From positions 1 through 6,504 of the forward strand of contig JAUXBW010000130.1 in assembly GCA_030619185.1 (NCBI GenBank): DNA of 6,504 nucleotides, given 5' to 3'. Below are positions 1-4,833 of this stretch, piece by piece (positions within the stretch are counted from its first letter, which is position 1; each line of letters starts with the position of its first letter). Under the pieces are notes generated by a model that had not been told where the DNA came from, did not search any database, and saw only the letters and a list, made by a program, of their open reading frames with translations. The position numbers and the translations under genes are program-made. Origin of the DNA: Methyloprofundus sp. Its GTDB lineage: Bacteria; Pseudomonadota; Gammaproteobacteria; Methylococcales; Methylomonadaceae.

Positions 1-493
1 CTATGATACTGCCCAGTGCTGTCACCGTATCTATTTTATTAAAGCCCAGCGCCATGAGTTTCTCGTCTAGCTGCAATTGCTGTGCGGCATGGAGTGCCAG
101 GGTTTCTACTCCAATACTGCGGGCATTAATAGCTTCGACATGATTAATATCAACATGATGAAAATCTCGCGTTGTTGTTTTTGAATCTAGCGGTTGTGAC
201 AGTTTTGCAGTAATCAGTGAGCTATAGCGCTGGGCTGTTGCTTCCAGAAGTTGATTTAAATCATCGGCTAAATTGAACAGCTCTTCCTGATGTAGTTCTG
301 AACCTTGTTGTAATTGTTCGATTCTGGCAGTCAACAAAGGCCAATACTCTTGCTTGATCGTAAAGTCTGCACCTATATTGAGCAATGTACGTTGTTTGAC
401 TTGTTTTCCTATACGCACAGATTCAACAATGCGGTAAGTGAAATAAGCGGAGCCGTCTTCAAGGCTTTTTGTTTTGGTTCTTCGAATATACAT
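1..493 (-). CDS. IS1634/IS4-type transposase, N-terminal part (cut by window edge)
   Basis: An open frame starts at the ATG at 493-491 and stays open for 164 codons to the left window edge, so the C-terminal part is missing. The N-terminus reads MYIRRTKTKSLEDGSAYFTY, followed by a VESVRIGKQVKQRTLLNIG stretch and then a long helical region. This matches the N-terminal signature I know from IS1634-family (IS4-like DDE) transposases, which begin with an 'xIRRxKxK...Y' strand and a 'VESxRxGxKVxQRxLLNxG' block. The catalytic DDE residues of this family lie further downstream and are not in the window, so integrity cannot be judged. The start is supported by homology; upstream there is only a weak GTGGG directly next to the ATG. 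The role would be cut-and-paste transposition of its own element. The family-level call is by eye; a wider 'DDE transposase' call is safer. Confidence 0.8.
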   Translation of the reverse strand, partial: MYIRRTKTKSLEDGSAYFTYRIVESVRIGKQVKQRTLLNIGADFTIKQEYWPLLTARIEQLQQGSELHQEELFNLADDLNQLLEATAQRYSSLITAKLSQPLDSKTTTRDFHHVDINHVEAINARSIGVETLALHAAQQLQLDEKLMALGFNKIDTVTALGSII

Positions 494-882
494 CCCACTA
501 GCATCGGTGAAAAACCGGGAAAAATCAAGGGGTAGAGCAAACTAAGATGGCACTACAGGAGCCTCTAAAAAAACACCATTGATTCTAAAGGATTTTTTTT
601 ATGATAATGATAAATCAATAACTTAGCTGGGTAAAAGCCACGAAGATGGGTTAATGTCTTTTTACGAAAAATAAACTAAGTTAAAAATAGAAAATTCTAA
701 TAAACTACGATCAGGAGTTGTAACTTATAAAATCGTGTTCGGCTCCCTATTATTCGAAAATACCCGCTCTTATCCACATGTTCTGAGTGGGAATGCAACG
801 AGAGACAACGCTCTGCGATAAAAATGCAGAGCGTTCTCGTATGACCCGCCATGTCAAGAGCATGGGTTATGCGTCACAAGTA
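494..882. other. Intergenic region with the IS outer end; no gene seen
   Basis: This 389-bp stretch holds no frame with a plausible start, ribosome site and protein-like composition. The part next to the transposase start should contain the terminal inverted repeat of the insertion sequence. The partner end lies outside the window, so the boundary cannot be placed. The middle (about 570-770) is very AT-rich with A and T runs. The right part holds the hairpin at 798-840, described separately. No tRNA-like or riboswitch-like structure was recognised. Confidence 0.6.
798..840. repeat. Strong imperfect palindrome / hairpin, possible dispersed repeat copy
   Basis: The inner stem AACGCTCTGC (807-816) pairs perfectly with GCAGAGCGTT (826-835) around a 9-base loop. 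Alternatively, an outer stem ACGAGA (798-803) pairs with TCTCGT (835-840) outside a 9-bp inner stem, leaving a small one-sided bulge. There is no T-run on either side, so it is not a standard intrinsic terminator, although it lies about 40 bp past the stop of the minus-strand helical-protein gene. The wording 'GTGGGAATGCAACGAG...ACGCTCTGCG' resembles palindromic repeats that I recall as dispersed in several gammaproteobacterial genomes. That identity is inference; only one copy is in this window. Confidence 0.6.
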
Positions 883-1143
883 TCAGGCCTTTATGCGCTT
901 GGCTATACGTTGATAAGCCTCAGCTAATTCTTCACCGATCACTTTCGCGCCACTCATAAATTCATCTGTGGTTTCCACTGAGTCATCAGCAATATCACTG
1001 GCTTTTTGCTTAACTTGCTCCCATAACTTTTCAGCATCACCAAATTCTTCCTTAGCTTCCATCGATGCTAAATGAATCTGTAAATTAATTTCATCACGCT
1101 CAGTCGCTAATTTTGCTAATAAGTTGTCAAATTCCTGCTTCAT
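883..1143 (-). CDS. Small charged helical (coiled-coil-like) protein, function unknown
   Basis: The gene encodes 86 residues from the ATG at 1143-1141. An upstream in-frame TTG at 1149 would add two residues, but the ribosome site AGGAG at 1156-1152 lies 8 nt before the ATG and only 2 nt before the TTG, so the ATG is the better start. The protein has no cysteine, no signal peptide and no membrane segment. It is rich in K, E, A, Q and D with heptad-like spacing (LLAKLATERDEINLQIHLA, then an E/K/A stretch with a W near residue 41), which predicts long amphipathic helices. I recognise the 'LLAKLxxERDExxxxxHLAxxEAKEEF' pattern as a type of short conserved hypothetical protein in proteobacteria with no assigned function. 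It follows the DUF4136-type lipoprotein gene by 40 bp on the same strand and may share its transcript. I cannot assign a function. Confidence 0.8.
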   Translation of the reverse strand: MKQEFDNLLAKLATERDEINLQIHLASMEAKEEFGDAEKLWEQVKQKASDIADDSVETTDEFMSGAKVIGEELAEAYQRIAKRIKA

Positions 1144-1150
1144 TTTCAAA

Positions 1151-1156
1151 TCTCCT
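1151..1156 (-). promoter_or_regulatory. Ribosome binding site deciding the start of the helical-protein gene
   Basis: On the minus strand AGGAGA occupies 1156-1151, with AGGAG ending 8 nt before the ATG at 1143. This spacing rejects the TTG at 1149 as the start. Confidence 0.7.
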
Positions 1157-1183
1157 AAGATTAGTATTCGATTGTATATTTAA

Positions 1184-1789
1184 TTACTTTTCGGGTAAAA
1201 AGGCTAATAATTTTTTAACAAAAGCATCAATTCTAGCTTTTCTTTCATCCAGTGGAATATCAGCCAGAGTCGCCATTGCCTGTGCCGCTGTACGCCATAC
1301 CAGCTGATTTGTTTGCGGGTTCACCACATCAAATATTAAGCTACCTTTTTCATAACGATCCTTATCTACATTGTGCACCATTAAGCCCGGCACTAAACCG
1401 TATTGGTTTGCTATTTCTTGATCATTCAGAGTGGATTCCAGAGCCGCAATAAAGCTAATGTTTATATCCGCTTGACCTGCTTCTGCAATATGTTTGTACC
1501 CCTTTGTTTGCATCTCCTGCTCGATACTCTCCTTTAACAAAGCCCACATATCAACATTTTTGATAACTTCTCTTTCCTCTTGGCGCGTAAAACCTTCAGA
1601 CCATTGATAAGTCGCATTTTCAGGCATAAGCAATTGAGAATGATGCACCGTAATCAATGCAATTTGCATCTTTTCCTGCGAGCCAGACTGATTCACTGAA
1701 CAAGAAACCAGCAGAGTCGCTATTAAGATATATTTTATGGTGCCGAAATTCAATTTTAAACAAATTTTTCTATACATAAGTCTTATCAT
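1184..1789 (-). CDS. DUF4136-type outer-membrane lipoprotein
   Basis: The gene encodes up to 201 residues. The N-terminus is basic, followed by a hydrophobic stretch and a lipobox, LLVSC, with the lipidated Cys at residue 30 (counting from the ATG at 1789) or 26 (from the ATG at 1777). The mature protein is therefore expected to be a membrane-anchored lipoprotein in the periplasm or outer membrane; Ser at +2 does not suggest inner-membrane retention. The C-terminal half has the pattern of DUF4136: adjacent 'QADINISF', a 'GSLIFDVVNPQTNQLVWRTAAQA' strand pair, and an ending helix with 'ARIDAFVKKLLAFLP'. The family has no established biochemical role. Neither ATG has a clear Shine-Dalgarno. A TATAAT at 1797-1792, immediately upstream of the first ATG, would favour the second ATG if it is a real -10, but no -35 fits it. 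The helical-protein gene follows 40 bp downstream. Confidence 0.82.
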   Translation of the reverse strand: MIRLMYRKICLKLNFGTIKYILIATLLVSCSVNQSGSQEKMQIALITVHHSQLLMPENATYQWSEGFTRQEEREVIKNVDMWALLKESIEQEMQTKGYKHIAEAGQADINISFIAALESTLNDQEIANQYGLVPGLMVHNVDKDRYEKGSLIFDVVNPQTNQLVWRTAAQAMATLADIPLDERKARIDAFVKKLLAFLPEK

Positions 1790-1820
1790 TTATTATAAAA
1801 AGAAAGGGGGTGCTGCAGCT

Positions 1821-1828
1821 ATCAGGTG
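1821..1828 (+). repeat. Left direct repeat flanking the MITE-like element
   Basis: ATCAGGTG directly abuts the left terminal inverted repeat and matches the right copy at 1920-1927 (ATCAGGTT) at 7 of 8 positions. This is what a slightly decayed 8-bp target-site duplication would look like. Confidence 0.6.
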
Positions 1829-1919
1829 GTAACCGTTCACTTCCTTCTTTGTGAAAGGGGGGATTGAGGGGGATTATCTAATAACCTCTCCTTGCAAAGG
1901 AGGGGGACTGAACGGTTAC
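1829..1919. mobile_element. 91-bp MITE-like element with GTAA-type terminal inverted repeats
   Basis: The ends GTAACCGTTCA (1829-1839) and TGAACGGTTAC (1909-1919) are perfect 11-bp inverted repeats. Inside them the similarity continues imperfectly: a C/T-rich arm followed by CTTTGTGAAAGGGG on the left matches a CCTCCTTTGCAAGGAG-like arm on the complement of the right. A short hairpin (CTCCTT GC AAGGAG) sits near the right end. Eight-bp direct repeats with one mismatch flank the element exactly. It has no coding capacity. Ends beginning GTAA with 8-bp duplications are the known hallmark of the IS66 family, so a non-autonomous IS66-mobilised element is a reasonable inference. It sits in the divergent intergenic region, and its right edge touches the promoter of the dehydrogenase gene. 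Confidence 0.65.
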
Positions 1920-1927
1920 ATCAGGTT
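1920..1927 (+). repeat. Right direct repeat flanking the MITE-like element
   Basis: ATCAGGTT directly follows the right terminal inverted repeat and pairs with the copy at 1821-1828. Its last T is also the first base of the candidate -35 box of the next promoter. Confidence 0.6.
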
Positions 1928-1955
1928 TGATGAATAGGGTGTTTCATAATATACT
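1927..1955 (+). promoter_or_regulatory. Sigma70-like promoter for the PQQ-type dehydrogenase gene
   Basis: A -35 box TTGATG (1927-1932) and a -10 box TATACT (1950-1955) are separated by exactly 17 bp. Each resembles the consensus (TTGACA, TATAAT). A start near 1961-1963 would leave a leader of about 98 nt before the ATG at 2060. The assignment rests on sequence fit only. Confidence 0.5.
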
Positions 1956-1973
1956 GATTTAAAGTTTAAATCA
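1955..1973. promoter_or_regulatory. Perfect 19-bp palindrome at the predicted transcription start (operator candidate)
   Basis: TGATTTAAA and TTTAAATCA flank a single central G (1964) with no mismatch. The palindrome begins at the last base of the -10 box and covers the predicted start site, which is the position expected for a repressor operator. The binding protein is unknown, and no regulator gene is in the window. Confidence 0.45.
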
Positions 1974-2046
1974 CGGACATCTATTGATCCACCAACACGG
2001 TACCGCACTAGTTTTTTGCGATACTGCCCAGAATACAAAGATATTT

Positions 2047-2052
2047 AAAGGA
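2047..2052 (+). promoter_or_regulatory. Ribosome binding site of the PQQ-type dehydrogenase gene
   Basis: AAAGGA lies 7 nt before the ATG at 2060 and 13 nt before the second ATG at 2066, so it favours the first. Confidence 0.6.
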
Positions 2053-2059
2053 TATTATC

Positions 2060-3199
2060 ATGTTCATGGCAAAACTATTCAATCAATTTTTAACCACAGG
2101 GTGGCTGGCCATTGTGCTTTCTAGTCCACTACAAGCGGCGGCAGAAGAATCTTCAATTCTGGACAAAATCACACTTCCTGCAGGCTTTGCTATCAGCTTG
2201 TTTGCCGATAATGTTCCCGGTGCAAGGAGTATGGCTTTGGGTGAAAATGGCACTGTTTTCGTCGGTACAAGAAGTAGCGGTGATGTTTATGCCTTGCAAG
2301 ATACGGATCAGGATGGTAAAGCCGAGCAACGCTATATCATTGCGAGTGGTTTAAATATGCCTAATGGTGTCGCTTATAAGAATGGTGCGCTGTATGTTGC
2401 CGAACTAAACCGCATTATTCGATTTGATAAGATTGAGCTACACTTAAGTAAGTCACCTAAACCTATCGTGGTTTATAACAAGTTTCCCAACAAGAAAATG
2501 CATGGCTGGAAATATCTGCGTTTTGGACCCGATAATAAACTCTATACTGCCGTGGGGGCACCTTGCAATATTTGCCTGCCTAAAGAAAGAGTTTTTACTT
2601 CACTGCTACGTTTGAATACTGATGGTAGCAATATGCAAATTTTAGCGAGCGGTATTCGCAATACCGTGGGTTTCGACTGGCACCCGAAAACAAATACGCT
2701 GTACTTTACTGAAAATGGCAGGGACTGGCTGGGCGATGATAGACCACCGGATGAATTAAATAAATGGACTAAACAAGGCCAGCATTTTGGCTACCCCTAT
2801 TGCCATGGCGGTGAAATTCCTGATCCTGAATTTGGTAAAGGAAAAAAATGTGCGGCATACACGCCCCCTGTATGGAAATTCAAAGCACACATAGCTCCTT
2901 TAGGCATGCGTTTTTATCGCGGTCAGCAATTTCCCAAAAGCTATCGTCAGCAACTATTTGTCGCTCAGCATGGTTCATGGAACCGGAGTATTCCACAGGG
3001 TTATCGTATTGCTTTACTCACATTTAAATGGGGTAAGGTGGTTTCTGAACAGGTCTTTGCTGAGGGCTGGTTAGGCAAAGAGGGTAAAGCGTTTGGTCGC
3101 CCTGTTGATATACTCGAATTAACGGATGGTAGTCTACTGGTTTCGGATGATTTAGCCGGGGTAGTTTATAAAATCACTTATACCGGAAAACTGTACTAG
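2060..3199 (+). CDS. Secreted PQQ-dependent sugar dehydrogenase, sorbosone dehydrogenase family
   Basis: The protein has 379 residues. A Sec signal peptide (about residues 1-28, hydrophobic core then LQAAA before EE) points to the periplasm. The rest has the order of motifs seen in the soluble glucose/sorbosone dehydrogenase (AA12-like) six-bladed beta-propeller: 'LPAGFAISLFA' at 39-49; 'ARSMALGENGTVFVGTR' at 55-71; a Ca-loop-like DTDQDG at 81-86; 'LNMPNGVAYKNGALYVAE' at 98-115; HGW with 'LRFGPDNKLY' at 148-162; 'GIRNTVGFDWHP' at 198-209; 'TENGRDWLGDDRPPDELN' at 217-234; 'AQHGSWNR' at 302-309; and 'GRPVDILELTDGSLLVSDD' at 346-364. By eye, R200-N201 and H148 fall where sGDH uses Arg-Asn and His at PQQ. 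Cysteines 169/172 and 248/264 probably form disulfides. Likely role: PQQ-linked oxidation of a sugar or aldehyde; the substrate is unknown. It has its own promoter and ends convergently on the membrane-protein gene. Confidence 0.88.
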   Translation: MFMAKLFNQFLTTGWLAIVLSSPLQAAAEESSILDKITLPAGFAISLFADNVPGARSMALGENGTVFVGTRSSGDVYALQDTDQDGKAEQRYIIASGLNMPNGVAYKNGALYVAELNRIIRFDKIELHLSKSPKPIVVYNKFPNKKMHGWKYLRFGPDNKLYTAVGAPCNICLPKERVFTSLLRLNTDGSNMQILASGIRNTVGFDWHPKTNTLYFTENGRDWLGDDRPPDELNKWTKQGQHFGYPYCHGGEIPDPEFGKGKKCAAYTPPVWKFKAHIAPLGMRFYRGQQFPKSYRQQLFVAQHGSWNRSIPQGYRIALLTFKWGKVVSEQVFAEGWLGKEGKAFGRPVDILELTDGSLLVSDDLAGVVYKITYTGKLY

Positions 3200-3774
3200 T
3201 TTTTGAAAAACTGGACAACATAAGGTTTAAAGACCTTATAATGCGATTTAACACTCACTATAAAGCCATCTTCGCCAAAATACAGATGAATAATTTGCCT
3301 AGTTTTTTGCCTGATTGCAATCATTCTGGTCTTGATATACACATGAATGGCTGAATTAAGTAGTTTGTCAATGATACTCAAAAGCCATTCATAAGCTGTT
3401 TTCAGCCAGGAGAACGTCATCAATTGAGTTTTAGTTAAATCAAATAACCAAAAGGTAAATGCTGCAACGGGAACTTTTAAGACATAAACGAAACCTCCCA
3501 ACATGAAATAGCCTTCAATAAAGCAATAGCCAGCGAGTAGCCCCATAGCCTCTGCAAGCAATAAAATAAATATGAATACCGTCAGTAACAGATAACGGTT
3601 CATCCTTAAAAAGGTCTTTGATAGTGGCTCTAATACAATAAGACTTTTAAAATACTGAAAAATTGGCTGGGCAAAAATATTCCAAACCACTTCTTCAAAT
3701 ATAATGTAGCCAATCACTAAAATACTTTCCAGTGTTTTGACAACAAAAAGTTTGGTGTTGTTATTATTATTCAT
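3196..3774 (-). CDS. Conserved membrane protein of unknown function
   Basis: The protein has 192 residues from the ATG at 3774. An in-frame TTG at 3786 would add four residues, and neither start has a clear ribosome site, so the ATG is chosen on codon preference. After a poly-Asn start (trinucleotide AAT/AAC run) there is an amphipathic segment with 'FEEVVWN'. Two strong membrane segments follow, about residues 61-84 ('YLLLTVFIFILLLAEAMGLLAGY') and 89-111 ('YFMLGGFVYVLKVPVAAFTFWLF'). The long basic C-terminal half (TRMIAIRQKTRQ) is probably cytoplasmic. The 'AE.xGLxAG' and 'YVxKxPVAAFTFWLF' patterns look like those of a conserved proteobacterial hypothetical family; I know no function. It starts 23 bp after the miaA stop, so it is likely the last gene of a mutL-miaA transcript. 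Its stop codon overlaps the stop of the convergent dehydrogenase gene. Confidence 0.85.
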   Translation of the reverse strand: MNNNNNTKLFVVKTLESILVIGYIIFEEVVWNIFAQPIFQYFKSLIVLEPLSKTFLRMNRYLLLTVFIFILLLAEAMGLLAGYCFIEGYFMLGGFVYVLKVPVAAFTFWLFDLTKTQLMTFSWLKTAYEWLLSIIDKLLNSAIHVYIKTRMIAIRQKTRQIIHLYFGEDGFIVSVKSHYKVFKPYVVQFFKN

Positions 3775-3797
3775 ATTAAGTATCAAATAAGGGAGAT

Positions 3798-4739
3798 TTA
3801 TTCACTTATACTCTGTTGTACTGCCTTTAATACACGGGCAAAAACACCCGCTTCTTCAGTATAAAAACTTTGTGCATCAGTTTCTCTACGCAACCAGGTA
3901 AATTGTCGTTTCGCTAACTGGCGGGTGGCGATAATGCCGAGTTCCTGCATTTCCTCACGATTGATTTCACCGTTTAAATACGACCAGACTTGCCGATAGC
4001 CTACTGCACGGACTGATGACATTTGCACGGTTAAATCACCGCGTTGGTATAATGCATCTACCTCTTCAACCAGCCCCTGCTGTAACATAAGCTTAAATCT
4101 TTGCGCAATTTTATCATGCAACACGCTTCGCTCTCGTGGCGCGATAATCAATTTAATTTTCTGATAAGGTATTTCCTCTGATTTTGCTTCTGCGTGTAAC
4201 TGCGTTATCGACTTACCTGCCAGCCTATACACTTCTAGTGCCCGCTGTACCCGCTGCGGATCATTTGGGTGTATACGTGCGGCTGCGACTGGATCAATCG
4301 CCTGTAATCTTGCATGCATCGCGACTTTACCAATTTGCTTAGCTTCCGCATCCAGTTGTTTACGTAACTCACTATCCGCAGTTGGCAGTGTTGCCAGCCC
4401 GTAATACAAAGAATTAAAATACAGCATCGTTCCGCCAACTAACAACGGCACTTTACCCCTAGCCGTAATATCAGCCATTAAATCTAATGCGCAGACTCTA
4501 AACGCGCCGGTAGAAAAACTCTCTGCCGGATCTAAAACATCAATTAAATGATGCGCAATCCCTGCTCTTTCCTCTAGAGTCGGCTTTGCCGTACCGATAT
4601 TCATCCCTTTAAAAACCAGAGCCGAATCGACACTGATAATTTCTGCATTAAGTTGCTGTGCCAGTTGCACCGACAATGCGGTTTTACCTGAAGCGGTGGG
4701 TCCCATTAGGAAAATTGCGGGGGGGAGTGCTTGTGTCAT
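3798..4739 (-). CDS. miaA: tRNA dimethylallyltransferase MiaA
   Basis: The protein has 313 residues, the usual family length. It transfers a dimethylallyl group from DMAPP to N6 of A37 in tRNAs reading UNN codons, the first step towards ms2i6A; it acts in the cytoplasm. Motifs: P-loop GPTASGKT at 13-20; 'VDSALVFKGMNIGTAKP' at 37-53 with the catalytic Asp at 38 (E. coli Asp42); 'LLVGGTMLYF' at 99-108; 'DPVAAARIHPNDPQRVQRALEV' around 149-170; 'VRAVGYRQVWSYL' at 243-255; and 'ATRQLAKRQFTWLR' at 271-284. The Tyr of the E. coli 'DSALIY' motif is Phe here. The ATG at 4739 has AAAGGG 6 nt upstream. mutL lies 94 bp upstream on the same strand with no terminator visible between them, and the membrane-protein gene follows 23 bp downstream. 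In E. coli hfq follows miaA; it does not here. Confidence 0.97.
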   Translation of the reverse strand: MTQALPPAIFLMGPTASGKTALSVQLAQQLNAEIISVDSALVFKGMNIGTAKPTLEERAGIAHHLIDVLDPAESFSTGAFRVCALDLMADITARGKVPLLVGGTMLYFNSLYYGLATLPTADSELRKQLDAEAKQIGKVAMHARLQAIDPVAAARIHPNDPQRVQRALEVYRLAGKSITQLHAEAKSEEIPYQKIKLIIAPRERSVLHDKIAQRFKLMLQQGLVEEVDALYQRGDLTVQMSSVRAVGYRQVWSYLNGEINREEMQELGIIATRQLAKRQFTWLRRETDAQSFYTEEAGVFARVLKAVQQSISE

Positions 4740-4745
4740 AATTAA

Positions 4746-4751
4746 CCCTTT
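4746..4751 (-). promoter_or_regulatory. Ribosome binding site of miaA
   Basis: AAAGGG on the minus strand ends 6 nt before the ATG at 4739. Confidence 0.6.
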
Positions 4752-4833
4752 AACCTAAAAACATCAGCATAGAATACAGGTTACTCGAACCTACACCCCT
4801 CTATTACACATAAAAACATTTATATTAATAATT

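Noticed and set aside
314..535. Plus-strand 73-codon open frame
   Set aside because: It is antisense to the transposase coding sequence, which has clear family motifs; the plus-strand product has no protein-like features.
578..619. ATTGATT / AATCAAT inverted repeat in the AT-rich spacer
   Set aside because: A 7-bp match in AT-rich sequence with a 28-base gap is expected by chance, and no terminator-like GC stem is present.
1113..1452. Two plus-strand frames of 64 and 66 codons
   Set aside because: They lie antisense to the lipoprotein and helical-protein genes, overlap each other, and show no ribosome site or recognisable pattern.
1792..1797. TATAAT on the minus strand just before the lipoprotein start, as a promoter
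   Set aside because: No -35-like box is found at 16-18 bp, and it would put the start of transcription on the first ATG; it was kept only as a comment on start choice.
1806..1906. Several G-runs as a G-quadruplex
   Set aside because: The four runs of five or six G are separated by long gaps (up to 46 bases), so a stable quadruplex is unlikely; the runs are better explained as arms of the MITE-like element.
5..2031. A 12-bp identity, GATACTGCCCAG, at 5-16 and 2020-2031
   Set aside because: One copy is inside transposase coding sequence and the other in the dehydrogenase leader; the match does not extend on either side and can be chance.
2112..2354. 80-codon plus-strand frame within the dehydrogenase gene
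   Set aside because: It is an out-of-frame shadow of the dehydrogenase, whose own frame carries the family motifs.
3220..3239. ATAAGGT / ACCTTAT hairpin as a terminator of the dehydrogenase gene
   Set aside because: A 7-bp AT-rich stem inside the coding region of the convergent gene, with no T-run after it.
3757..3774. Trinucleotide run giving five consecutive Asn codons at the start of the membrane-protein gene, as a phase-variable repeat
   Set aside because: The run is short and changes in units of three would not shift the frame, so on/off switching is not expected.
4235..4438. 67-codon minus-strand frame within miaA
   Set aside because: It is an out-of-frame shadow of miaA.
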